A stretch of DNA of 22,105 bases, from NCBI GenBank assembly GCA_038207745.1, contig JBBQZL010000015.1, forward strand, positions 1 to 22,105, in the 5' to 3' direction. The stretch comes from JBBQZL01 sp038207745 (GTDB taxonomy: Bacteria; Actinomycetota; Thermoleophilia; Solirubrobacterales; 70-9). A program made the translations under genes and the position numbers. The notes beneath the pieces were generated by a model, which was not told the DNA's origin, searched no databases, and worked only from the letters and a program-made list of their open reading frames with translations. Below, in pieces: positions 1 to 6,874 of the stretch (position 1 is its first letter; every line of letters starts with the position of its first letter).

Positions 1-2
1 CC

Positions 3-350
3 GACTGGTTCGCGTACGGGACCGTCGTGCTCGCGGCTCTGATCGAGCGCTATCCGGATCTCGATCCTGAGCCGATCCGGCTCTGGCCTGAGCACTTCGA
101 CGTGGCCACCGTGGCCGGAGACGAAAAAATGGGCTCGCGCGCCAACTTCGGGGCCTCGCCGGGCGACGAGATGCACGCGGAGCCCTACCTCTACGTCGGT
201 CCCTGGGAGGAGCAGGCCAAGAGCGCGTTCTGGAACGCGACCGCCTTCAACGGGGCCGAGCTCGGCTACGCGGAGCTGCTCGAAGCGGAGAATCAGGTCG
301 AGACGGGAGTCGGGTTCCTCGTCCGCCACCTCGAAGCGCTTACCAGCTGA
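3..350 (+). CDS. Unrecognised protein, C-terminal part (5' end outside window)
   Basis: The reading frame is open from the left edge and stops at TGA 348-350, so the true start lies upstream. A GTG at 27 is in frame but is probably internal. About 115 residues are visible. They are soluble and acidic, with no membrane segment, and contain LWPEHFDVAT, RANFGASPGDE and EPYLYVGPW. I recall similar stretches in uncharacterised actinobacterial proteins, but I cannot assign a function. The high GC at third codon positions supports real coding. Its last 11 bases overlap the end of a possible decayed gene on the other strand. Confidence 0.75.
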   Translation, partial: DWFAYGTVVLAALIERYPDLDPEPIRLWPEHFDVATVAGDEKMGSRANFGASPGDEMHAEPYLYVGPWEEQAKSAFWNATAFNGAELGYAELLEAENQVETGVGFLVRHLEALTS

Positions 351-535
351 GCGCCTCCCGCGTCGCGTCGATCAGCCGCTCGATGTCGGCGCATGTCCTC
401 GGAGAAGCCACGGGCCTGTGCGGCTTCAGTCGTGGGCTCGGGATCGTCCTCCAGCGTGTCAGGGATGCTGCCATGAATCCCTGGGCCCACGAGGGCGGTC
501 AGATCCGCAATGACCCGCAACACACAGGAGACACG
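340..535 (-). pseudogene. Possible frameshifted 3' remnant of a minus-strand gene
   Basis: Read on the minus strand, one frame gives protein-like sequence including GSIPDTLEDDPEPTTEAAQA and ARGFSEDM, with GC-rich third positions. Near plus positions 385-400 the good coding signal moves to another frame, giving ADIERLIDATREALSW and a TAA stop at plus 340-342. This looks like the C-terminus of a gene broken by one indel, or by a sequencing error. I do not recognise the parent family. The right-hand limit is only the point where the DUF427 gene begins. Confidence 0.33.
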
Positions 536-922
536 ATGAGCATCAGCGAGACGATCAGGCGCCGCCGCGGCGCCGCCAGCAGACGCGGGAGCGGACGCCT
601 CCAGGCGATATGGAAGGGGAGTGTCATCGCCGAAAGCGACCAGACCGTCCTCGTGGAGGGCAACCACTACTTCCCCCCGGAGTCGGTCAAGCGCGAGCAC
701 CTCCAGCCCAGTTCCGCTCACACCACCTGCTTCTGGAAGGGCCGGGCAAGCTTTTACGACGTCGTAGTCAACGGTGAACACAATCCTGGCGGCGCCTGGT
801 ACTACCCCGAGCCCAGCTCCGAGGCAGCCCACATCAAGAACCACGTCGCCTTCTGGCGCGGGATCCGCGTCAGGCCTGCACCTTCCCCGCGGGACTCACG
901 AGCCGAGGCGGAGCCGGCGTAG
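536..922 (+). CDS. DUF427 domain protein
   Basis: This 128-residue soluble protein belongs to the DUF427 family. The family signature is clear: VEGNHYFPPESV, then TTCFWKGRASFYDVVVNG, then GGAWYYPEPSSEAAHIKNHV and AFWRGIRV. The function of DUF427 is not settled, so no reaction is assigned. I chose ATG 536 because AGGAG at 526-530 is 5 bases upstream and because the family homology begins soon after. The in-frame start at 383 would add about 50 residues unlike the family. The C-terminal tail after IRV is short, charged and probably disordered. It stands alone and converges on the sigma/anti-sigma pair. Confidence 0.88.
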   Translation: MSISETIRRRRGAASRRGSGRLQAIWKGSVIAESDQTVLVEGNHYFPPESVKREHLQPSSAHTTCFWKGRASFYDVVVNGEHNPGGAWYYPEPSSEAAHIKNHVAFWRGIRVRPAPSPRDSRAEAEPA

Positions 923-1012
923 AGGGAGGCCGGCCAACACCAATCCGGTCGTGATGGTGCAGCGGCCGAAGGCGCCGCCCGGGAGAACGAACGCCAAGGC
1001 CAAGTAGCGACG
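896..1012 (-). other. In-frame hydrophobic tail beyond the anti-sigma stop, or a tiny ORF
   Basis: Directly after the anti-sigma TGA, and in the same frame, 38 codons run to a second TGA at plus 896-898. The product is hydrophobic, flanked by RR at both ends, and includes LALAFVLPGGAFGRC and TGLVLAGLPL. Third positions are nearly all G or C, as in real genes here. It could be a membrane tail cut off by a nonsense change, a readthrough product, or a 35-residue ORF starting at TTG 1003. I see no clear ribosome binding site of its own. Confidence 0.3.
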
Positions 1013-1246
1013 TCAGGCGGGCGGCTCGTCCGCCGGCGTCGGCTGGCCGGCGAGGTCGTGTAGGCCGGCCACCGTGCGGTGAAAATCCTTGATCATGCGC
1101 CGGCAGTTCGGGCACCAGCGGGCGTGGCGCTCGATCGTGGCGGCTGTGTGCAGGTCGAGCTCACCGTCGATCAGGTCGGACATCTGCGCCCGGGTCTCGC
1201 GACAGCGCCGGCGATAGGCCTTGATCGGGTTGATAGTCGGGCTCAT
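1013..1246 (-). CDS. Zinc-finger (zf-HC2) anti-sigma factor
   Basis: This 77-residue protein holds a ZAS-type zinc-binding domain: a cysteine in RRRCRETRAQMSDLIDGEL and then HARWCPNC, the H-x3-C-x2-C signature of zf-HC2 anti-sigma factors. Such proteins bind and inhibit the partner ECF sigma factor and often release it after redox or envelope stress. Its ATG overlaps the sigma gene's TGA by four bases, so the two are translationally coupled and are almost certainly partners. No membrane segment precedes the stop. In the same frame, directly after the TGA, lies a hydrophobic stretch (see the entry at 896-1012). Confidence 0.88.
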   Translation of the reverse strand: MSPTINPIKAYRRRCRETRAQMSDLIDGELDLHTAATIERHARWCPNCRRMIKDFHRTVAGLHDLAGQPTPADEPPA

Positions 1247-1860
1247 AGGTATCCCTCCGCGAAGTAGTGGTCGAGTTTCTCGCGCAGCGCCATCCGCCCG
1301 CGGTGCAGGCGGCTCTTCAGCGCCCGCTCGCCGATGTCCAGGACCTCCGCCGCCTCGGTGGTGCTGAGACCGTCGATATCGCGCAGGGTCACCACGGCGC
1401 GGAAATCGAGCGGGAGCTCGCCGAGCGCCTCTTCGACGGCACCGAGGAACTCGCGCGTCTCGAAGACGCGGTCGGGTTGGTTGCCCCAGCCGGGAACGCG
1501 CTCGCCGACCATGTCGTTGAACTCGAGTGGTTCATCCGCCGGGCGGCGGAGGCCGCGATAGGCCTCGTTAATACCAATCCGGGTGAGCCATGTGGAGAAT
1601 TGCGAGCGGCCCTCGAAGCGGCCGATGTTCTGCCAGGCGCGCATCAGCGCCTCCTGCACGGCGTCATATGCGGCGTCGCAGTCGCGCGTTATCCGGTACA
1701 GGGTTCGCCGCAGTCGCGTCGAGTGGCGATCGGCCAGCTCGCTGAACGCGTCGTTGTCGCCGCGCTGGGCGCGGGCGACCAGGCGCTCCTCACTGTCAAC
1801 GCTGTCGGGCATGTGACGAACCGGCGCCCTTTCTTGTCTGTCCTGCACGGTTAGGGCCAT
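1243..1860 (-). CDS. ECF-type RNA polymerase sigma factor
   Basis: This 205-residue protein has the two ECF domains. Region 2 (about residues 27-105) contains AYDAVQEALMRAWQNIGRF and STWLTRIGINEAYRGLRR. Region 4 (about 138-195) contains LGELPLDFRAVVTLRDIDG and the helix-turn-helix STTEAAEVLDIGERALKSRL. It directs RNA polymerase to a small stress regulon. ATG 1860 has AGGAG a few bases upstream on the minus strand; a start at residue 17 is possible. The anti-sigma gene follows with an ATGA overlap. A third domain (SnoaL or similar) is absent. The stimulus cannot be read from the sequence. Confidence 0.93.
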   Translation of the reverse strand: MALTVQDRQERAPVRHMPDSVDSEERLVARAQRGDNDAFSELADRHSTRLRRTLYRITRDCDAAYDAVQEALMRAWQNIGRFEGRSQFSTWLTRIGINEAYRGLRRPADEPLEFNDMVGERVPGWGNQPDRVFETREFLGAVEEALGELPLDFRAVVTLRDIDGLSTTEAAEVLDIGERALKSRLHRGRMALREKLDHYFAEGYL

Positions 1861-1981
1861 CTTCTCCTACTGGGACCGCTCGAGGGCGGCAAAGGATTCT
1901 CGGATTCCCCGGGCGGCGCCGTTGGGCCTTGTCCACAGCAGCCCGACCCACGATCGAACCCGGGCACCGGCAAACTGGCTC

Positions 1982-2009
1982 CCGCCGGATCGGGTTCCGA
2001 ATCCGGCGG
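1982..2009 (-). terminator. Strong hairpin after the SHOCT operon
   Basis: A perfect 9-bp inverted repeat, CCGCCGGAT and ATCCGGCGG, encloses a 10-base loop. It lies 58 bases past the stop of the PLDNc-SHOCT gene and upstream of the sigma gene, both on the minus strand. No U-run follows, as is common in high-GC Actinomycetota. The likely role is to end the DUF6325-SHOCT transcript and insulate the sigma gene. Confidence 0.5.
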
Positions 2010-2067
2010 TGAATCCGAGTAGGTCGGTTCGACGCGTCGGCGTCGCGGGGAGCGGCCTCTGGGCGGT

Positions 2068-2484
2068 TCAGTTGCCGAGTGCCTTGGCCTTGATCTGGTT
2101 GAAGTCCTCCTGCGTGATCGTGCCTGCGGCGAGCAACTTCTGCGCGGTCTCGATCTCGCCCGCCGGGCCTCCTGTGCCCGCGGCTTCGCGCACCTGCTGG
2201 TCGAATGAGGCCTGCGCAGCCTCGACACCCTTGGCGTTGCGCTCGGCGATCCCGTTGTGATCGGCGATCAGGTAGGCGAGTACGCCCAGTAGGGGAATGA
2301 AGATGATGAAGATGATCCAGATGGCCTTCGCGAATCCTCCGATGTCATGGCGGCGGAAGATGTCCGAGAAGCACATGATCGCCAGCCAGATCCACATGAT
2401 GAATCCCATGAAGACCAGCATCGACCAGAGGATGTTGAGGAACGGATATTCGGAAGCTAATGGTATTTGCATGGCGCGGATCAT
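2068..2484 (-). CDS. PLDNc and SHOCT domain membrane protein
   Basis: The 138-residue product has two membrane helices (about 14-38 and 50-72), linked by CFSDIFRRHDIGG. This is the PLDNc layout (N-terminal domain of cardiolipin-synthase-like proteins) without any phospholipase D catalytic HKD motif. The C-terminus holds a SHOCT motif, IETAQKLLAAGTITQEDFNQ followed by IKAKALGN. SHOCT modules are short oligomerisation segments often attached to membrane anchors. No enzyme activity is expected. ATG 2484 and ATG 2472 are both possible starts; neither has a good ribosome site. It is the last gene of the run that starts with DUF6325. Confidence 0.88.
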   Translation of the reverse strand: MIRAMQIPLASEYPFLNILWSMLVFMGFIMWIWLAIMCFSDIFRRHDIGGFAKAIWIIFIIFIPLLGVLAYLIADHNGIAERNAKGVEAAQASFDQQVREAAGTGGPAGEIETAQKLLAAGTITQEDFNQIKAKALGN

Positions 2485-2593
2485 GGCAGAGCCGGTGACA
2501 CGGTGTCGAGGTCGAGGCTAGGCGCCCGGTGGACCCCAGGTCAGCTCGATCTCGAGGCCGTGACTCAATTTCCCAGGTCCTTACGATGTCGGA

Positions 2594-2872
2594 TCAACCG
2601 TTGAGAACCTTCGCCTTCTCGCCGGCGAACTCCTCGTCGGTGAGGATGCCCTGTTCGTGGAGCTGCCCGAGCTCCTTCAGTCGCTCGATCGGATCGACTG
2701 CGGGCGCCGCAGCGACCGGTGCGGGAGCGGCAGCCGGTGCCGGTTCGGGGGCCTGCTGGGCATCCTGCTCAGCCCACCTGTTGCCCTGGCGCCGCGAGAC
2801 GCGGTTGCTGACGGCGGTGGCGGTGCCGGCGATGGCGGCGGTGCGGGCAACGCCACGGATTAGTCCTGGCAT
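2594..2872 (-). CDS. Small SHOCT domain protein
   Basis: The 92-residue product begins with a basic, alanine-rich stretch including GVARTAAIAGTATAVSNRVS, which could be a weak membrane-associating helix. A low-complexity Ala/Pro linker (about residues 40-58) follows, then a C-terminal SHOCT motif, IERLKELGQLHEQGILTDEE then FAGEKAKVLNG. AGGAG lies 9 bases before the ATG. The upstream gene DUF6325 ends 44 bases away and the next SHOCT gene starts 109 bases downstream, all on the minus strand, so the three are probably co-transcribed. The precise role is unknown. Confidence 0.87.
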   Translation of the reverse strand: MPGLIRGVARTAAIAGTATAVSNRVSRRQGNRWAEQDAQQAPEPAPAAAPAPVAAAPAVDPIERLKELGQLHEQGILTDEEFAGEKAKVLNG

Positions 2873-2916
2873 GTCTTGATCTCCTGGAGGTTGATGGTAT
2901 TAGGGATGGATGGTGG

Positions 2917-3336
2917 TTACTCGGCCGCCTCGGCGGCCTCGACCAGTGCCTGGACGGGGATGCGACCACTGGCGACGAGCTGGGCACCGGACGCGCGCAG
3001 CGCACGCGCGAATGGGGCCGCCCAGCGGTTCTCCCAGACGAGCACTCCGGCGCTCGTGCCGGGTTCCACGGCGCTCGCGGCCTCCTCGAGATCCTCGGCG
3101 CTCAGAAGGCCAGAACTGGCCCCCTCGAACTCGGCGAACTCCTCGCCCAGATCGCCGATCTCGAGCGCTGCGATCGAGCCGTCCGCGTCCTTGGCGATAA
3201 ACACGAGATCGAGCACGCGAACCATTCCGCGGTCGACCAGGTCGATCAGCAGCGGCACGGCCTCACCGGTCGGCTGCCGGCCGTTCCACTCGATAACTAT
3301 GTAGTCGATTGGACCCATTTCTTCGAGTTCCGTCAC
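2917..3336 (-). CDS. DUF6325 family protein
   Basis: The likely start is GTG 3336, with AAGGAG 6 bases upstream, giving 139 residues. A longer frame back to 3567 would add 77 residues of arginine- and proline-rich sequence unlike the family and would overlap the start of the exporter gene. The product begins MTELEEMGPIDYIVIEWNG and continues with VPLLIDLVDRGMVRVLDLVF, typical of DUF6325. The family resembles short ferredoxin-like or stress-associated proteins and has no known activity. It heads the three-gene run with the two SHOCT genes, an arrangement I recall as common in Actinomycetota. GC-rich dyads lie upstream but I cannot fix a promoter. Confidence 0.85.
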   Translation of the reverse strand: MTELEEMGPIDYIVIEWNGRQPTGEAVPLLIDLVDRGMVRVLDLVFIAKDADGSIAALEIGDLGEEFAEFEGASSGLLSAEDLEEAASAVEPGTSAGVLVWENRWAAPFARALRASGAQLVASGRIPVQALVEAAEAAE

Positions 3337-3554
3337 AGCTTTCTCCTTGTCGGGGGCGCGAGCGTGGTCTTGCGATTCAGAGCCTATATTGCCGCGATCC
3401 TGATCGCCGCGGAGCCGATGGCACGGTGTCGGGGATTGCATCGCCTTGGCCGGGTCAGCTGTCGGAAACCCGTCTACGGGGCAGCGTGTAGGGTCATCCC
3501 CATGCAGGCGCCGATCTGGATCCGACCCGGCTTCCGGATTACCGGAGGAGTGCT

Positions 3555-5198
3555 TTGACCGAGGCAACCGGGCGACGAGTCGGCGCGACGGGGATCGTCC
3601 TGCTGACGCTGGCGGCGGGGCAGTTCGTCATGGCCCTCGACACCACGGTGATGAACACGGCGATCGCCACGGTCGCCAAGGATCTGGGGACCACCGTCAC
3701 CGGGATTCAGACGGCGATCACGCTGTACACGCTTGTCATGGCCTCGCTGATGATCACCGGCGGGAAGCTCGGTGAGATCCTCGGCCGCAAGCGAGCGTTC
3801 AAGATCGGGTGCGTCATCTACGCCTGCGGGTCGTTCACGACGTCGCTGGCCCCGAACCTGACGGTGCTGATCATCGGCTGGTCGTTTCTGGAGGGCCTGG
3901 GAGCGGTGCTGATCATGCCGGCGATCGTGGCGCTCGTCGCGTCGAACTTCGGCAAGCCCGATCGCCCGCGCGCCTATGGGCTCGTCGCCGCGGCCGGCGC
4001 GATCGCGGCGGCGCTCGGTCCGGTTGTCGGTGGCGCATTCACGACCTACGCCTCGTGGCGGTGGGTGTTCGCCGGAGAGGTTCTGATCGTGCTCGTGATC
4101 CTGCTGCTGGCGCGGCGGGTGGAGGACAGGCCGGCGGAAGAGGGGGTTCGACTCGATCTTGTCGGCACGGGGCTGTCCGCGCTGGGCCTTGGCCTGGTCG
4201 TGATGGGCATCCTGAAGTCCGGGACCTGGGGGTTCGTGCAGGCCAAGCCCGACGCGCCGCAGTGGCTCGGGCTCTCACCGGTGATCTGGCTCGTCCTCGG
4301 GGGCGGCGTGCTGCTGGCCCTCTTCCTGTCTTGGGAGAGCCGGCGCATCGAGCGCGGAGAGGGCGCGCTCCTCAACCCGGTGCTGCTGCGCAACATCCAG
4401 CTGCGCGGCGGGGTCGCCTCGTTCATGTTCATGTTCCTGGTCCAGGCCGGCCTCTTCTTCGTCGTTCCGCTGTTTCTTTCGATCGCGCTTGGGCTGTCGG
4501 CGATCGAGACCGGCGTCCGGTTGCTTCCCCTCTCGCTCACCTTGCTGGCGTTCGCTGTCGGCGTGCCCAGGCTGCGTCCCGACGCCTCACCCCGGCGGGT
4601 CGTCAACTTCGGTTTCATGGCGCTGTTCGCCGGATTGGTGCTCCTGATCGCGCTGCTGGATCTCGGTGCGGGCCCGGAGGTCGTGACCTGGCCATTGCTG
4701 CTCGCCGGTGCCGGGCTCGGCGCCATGGCCTCGCAGCTTGGCAGCGTGACCGTGTCGGCTGTCGGCGACGAGCAGAGCGGCGAGGTCGGCGGTCTCCAGA
4801 ACACGGGGACCCAGCTCGGCGCGTCGATCGGCACCGCGCTGGCCGGCGCCGTGCTTATCTCGGCGCTGACCGCCTCGTTCTTCACCGGCATCCAGAACAA
4901 CCCTGACGTTCCCGCCAGCCTCGCCTCGGAGACCCAGACGAACCTTGCGGGCGGCGTCCCGTTCCTCTCCGACGCCGACCTGAAGGTCGCCCTCGCCGAC
5001 GCGAACGTCCCCGCCGCGACGGCTGACGCGGTTGTGGAAACCAACGCGCAGAGCCGGATCGACGGATTGCGCTCGGCCGTCTCGATCCTCGCGCTCATCT
5101 CGCTGCTCGCCCTGCTCTTCACCCGCGGCCTGCCGACGGTGCAACCCGGATCCGAGCCGAGGACGGGCCCACCGCCGAGGGGATCACCGCCGACATAG
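3555..5198 (+). CDS. MFS drug exporter, DHA2 (14-helix) family
   Basis: This 547-residue polytopic membrane protein is in the EmrB/QacA class. These export hydrophobic or cationic compounds in exchange for protons. It has the N-terminal LDTTVMNTAI (about residues 29-38), motif A GGKLGEILGRKR (69-80), and the antiporter motif C LGPVVGG followed by SWRWVF (about 150-168). The length and hydrophobic pattern fit 14 helices. A large loop sits near residues 445-500. The start is TTG 3555, with GGAGGAG 4 bases upstream. There is no adjacent TetR or MarR gene, so neither substrate nor regulator can be inferred. It is transcribed away from the DUF6325 operon. Confidence 0.93.
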   Translation: MTEATGRRVGATGIVLLTLAAGQFVMALDTTVMNTAIATVAKDLGTTVTGIQTAITLYTLVMASLMITGGKLGEILGRKRAFKIGCVIYACGSFTTSLAPNLTVLIIGWSFLEGLGAVLIMPAIVALVASNFGKPDRPRAYGLVAAAGAIAAALGPVVGGAFTTYASWRWVFAGEVLIVLVILLLARRVEDRPAEEGVRLDLVGTGLSALGLGLVVMGILKSGTWGFVQAKPDAPQWLGLSPVIWLVLGGGVLLALFLSWESRRIERGEGALLNPVLLRNIQLRGGVASFMFMFLVQAGLFFVVPLFLSIALGLSAIETGVRLLPLSLTLLAFAVGVPRLRPDASPRRVVNFGFMALFAGLVLLIALLDLGAGPEVVTWPLLLAGAGLGAMASQLGSVTVSAVGDEQSGEVGGLQNTGTQLGASIGTALAGAVLISALTASFFTGIQNNPDVPASLASETQTNLAGGVPFLSDADLKVALADANVPAATADAVVETNAQSRIDGLRSAVSILALISLLALLFTRGLPTVQPGSEPRTGPPPRGSPPT

Positions 5199-5239
5199 CC
5201 GGTTTTCGTCGCCCAGGTCGCGCAGTCGTCTCCGCGGCG

Positions 5240-5253
5240 GGCGAGCGCTCGCC
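5240..5253. terminator. Palindrome between convergent exporter and tRNA-Thr genes
   Basis: GGCGAGCGCTCGCC is a perfect 14-base palindrome, 42 bases past the exporter stop and 43 bases beyond the 3' end of the oppositely transcribed tRNA-Thr. Its position suits a two-way terminator, but it has no loop of its own and no U-run, so the call is weak. Confidence 0.25.
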
Positions 5254-5295
5254 GATAGCCGGCTCGGGGCAACGGTCCGACGGATGCGCTTCGAA

Positions 5296-5368
5296 AGCCG
5301 GCGAGCGGATTTGAACCGCTGACCCCTTCATTACGAGTGAAGTGCTCTACCAACTGAGCTACGCCGGC
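5296..5368 (-). tRNA. tRNA-Thr (anticodon CGT)
   Basis: The minus strand folds as a full cloverleaf: acceptor GCCGGCG pairing with CGCCGGC, D-arm AGCTCAGTTGGTAGAGC, anticodon stem CTTCA/TGAAG with loop CTCGTAA, and T-arm AGCGG-TTCAAAT-CCGCT. The anticodon is CGT, reading ACG (Thr). The discriminator base is T and no CCA is encoded. The gene is 73 bases long. Confidence 0.96.
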
Positions 5369-5382
5369 TTGGCGACCGCGAC

Positions 5383-5388
5383 ATTGTA
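5383..5388 (-). promoter_or_regulatory. -10 element for tRNA-Thr(CGT)
   Basis: TACAAT on the minus strand matches 5 of 6 bases of the TATAAT consensus. It lies 14 bases before the tRNA 5' end, so transcription would start about 7 bases upstream of the mature tRNA. No convincing -35 is visible. Confidence 0.5.
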
Positions 5389-5435
5389 GGAGGGATGCGC
5401 GAGATTCCGCCGCACCCGCCGTCGATGATGCACAG

Positions 5436-6077
5436 GTGGCAGAGACACGTCGTCAGAAGCGGACGGAGCATGAGCTCGAATTCACCCGGATCGTCGCCTT
5501 CAGTGACGGGGTCTTTGCGATTGCGATCACGCTGCTGGTTCTCCAACTCGGTGTGAGCAAGGGTCTGTCAACCGACGCACGGCTCTGGGATGAGATCGGG
5601 GAGCAGACGGGCGACCTTGTCGCGTACGGGATCAGCTTCGCGGTGATCGGCCGGTTCTGGCTCAATCATCACCGCTTCTTCGGTGAGATCATTGGATTCG
5701 ACGGCCGTCTGATCGCCCTTAACTTTGTCAATCTGGCCTTCATCGTCCTGATCGGATTCTCCAGCCAGATCCTGGGCGAGTACGGGAATCTGACGCCGGC
5801 TGTGGCCGTCTACGCCTTGAACATGGCGCTGGCCAGCTTCAGCAGCTTCGTGATGATCACCTATGCACAGAGGGCCAACCTGGTCCGGAGCGACAGGACC
5901 ACCAATCTGCGCGCGGCGAAAGCGGTTGCGCTTTCCGTGACCTTCGTCTTTCTGCTCTCGATACCGATCGCGTTCGTGTATCCCACCTGGACGTTCACGA
6001 TCTGGGTCTTCGCCGCGGCATATCCGTTCAAGCTGATCAGACGAAAGTACGAGGACTCCGAGCCCTCACCAGGCTAG
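5436..6077 (+). CDS. TMEM175-type (DUF1211) membrane protein, putative potassium channel
   Basis: This 213-residue protein has six predicted helices and the family signature RIVAFSDGVFAIAITLLVL (about residues 18-36), with FWLNHHRFF after the second or third helix. Characterised TMEM175 homologues form potassium-selective leak channels, the FSDGVFAIAIT helix lining the pore. Bacterial members are single-repeat and assemble as tetramers. Here the activity is inferred from family alone. GTG 5436 is the only suitable start; the ATGs just before it are out of frame, and no strong ribosome site is present. The start lies 67 bases beyond the divergent tRNA-Thr gene, so the two promoters share a short region. 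Confidence 0.9.
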   Translation: MAETRRQKRTEHELEFTRIVAFSDGVFAIAITLLVLQLGVSKGLSTDARLWDEIGEQTGDLVAYGISFAVIGRFWLNHHRFFGEIIGFDGRLIALNFVNLAFIVLIGFSSQILGEYGNLTPAVAVYALNMALASFSSFVMITYAQRANLVRSDRTTNLRAAKAVALSVTFVFLLSIPIAFVYPTWTFTIWVFAAAYPFKLIRRKYEDSEPSPG

Positions 6078-6126
6078 TTCGGTCGAACCCGAGGTTGTCG
6101 AGACACCCAAGGCCGACAGGCGCCCG

Positions 6127-6184
6127 GCCGGGGCTCCGTGCTCCTCGATCATCGTCTCCGGTCGAGCGTGGCCAGAGCCCCGGC
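6127..6184. terminator. Long-stem hairpin between convergent genes
   Basis: GCCGGGGCTC (6127-6136) and GAGCCCCGGC (6175-6184) are perfect inverted repeats. The 38-base loop contains a nested CTCGA/TCGAG pair. It lies between the ends of the TMEM175-type gene and the oppositely oriented lipoprotein gene, where a two-way terminator is expected. There is no U-run. Confidence 0.4.
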
Positions 6185-6211
6185 TGAGCCAGGACGGATC
6201 AATCGGTCAGG

Positions 6212-6817
6212 TCACTGAGCCTGGAAGCAGGGGCCGAAGAACTTCGCGCCTCCATCCGGATTGAGAAACACGTCTTCCAGCTCCTGGTCGGAGGCCTTGT
6301 CGAACTGTTGCTGGAGGCAGGTCGCTGTCTGAGCCGACGTACTTGGGTCTTCGGCCACCTGCTTGAGGATGCTGCTGATAAACGCCTCGCGGTTGAAGTC
6401 GGCGAAGCCGGTGAGCTGATCGACCTTCCATTGGTCGCCGTCCTTGGCCAGGGCTATCTCCAGCGTCTGGCCGTCGATGAAGCCGCCGGTCAGCGCGGCG
6501 TCTGCGGTTGCGGTGTCGCCGTCGACCTGGATGTTCGTGACCACAACCGAATCGGAGGGGCTGTCCGCAGCGCTCTGTTCGCAGGACTTGACTGCCGCTG
6601 CGCCGGTACCACCGCTGGTCTGCTCGGTGAACTTCTGCGTCTGGAATTCCGTACAGGCCGACGCTTCGCCACTGGTGGCGGACTGGGTGATCGCGTTGCT
6701 GATCTCGCTCTCATCGGCGCTGCTCGTGCTGCTGCTGTCGCTGCTGCCACAGGCCGCAAGCGCGACGGGCGCAAGTGCCATGACGGCGATGATCACCGTC
6801 AGCCGAATCCCCTTCAT
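6212..6817 (-). CDS. Secreted lipoprotein of unknown function
   Basis: The 201-residue product has a lipoprotein signal: basic MKGIR, a hydrophobic stretch, and the lipobox ALAACG, with Cys about residue 23 as the lipidation site. A serine- and aspartate-rich linker follows. The globular part contains VVTNIQVDGDTATADAALTG and KDGDQWKVDQLTGF, resembling the NTF2-like/lumazine-binding folds seen in many actinobacterial lipoproteins (inference). I count four cysteines after the lipid site, so disulfides are possible. ATG 6817 has GGAGG 7 bases upstream; the in-frame ATG at 6847 would put ten residues before the signal peptide. It follows the glycosylase gene by 57 bases on the same strand. Confidence 0.85.
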   Translation of the reverse strand: MKGIRLTVIIAVMALAPVALAACGSSDSSSTSSADESEISNAITQSATSGEASACTEFQTQKFTEQTSGGTGAAAVKSCEQSAADSPSDSVVVTNIQVDGDTATADAALTGGFIDGQTLEIALAKDGDQWKVDQLTGFADFNREAFISSILKQVAEDPSTSAQTATCLQQQFDKASDQELEDVFLNPDGGAKFFGPCFQAQ

Positions 6818-6874
6818 CTCTGGACCTCCCAGGTTCGATTGATCCACTGTGAAGCGGACCGAAGTGTCGACAGC

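Noticed and set aside
1920..1985. A stretch resembling a tRNA T-arm (CGATCGAACCCGGG) upstream of the sigma gene
   Set aside because: No matching acceptor, D-arm or anticodon stem could be drawn on either strand.
4046..5353. A 435-codon open frame on the minus strand across the exporter gene
   Set aside because: It is antisense to a clear MFS gene and runs through tRNA-Thr; its composition is that of a shadow frame.
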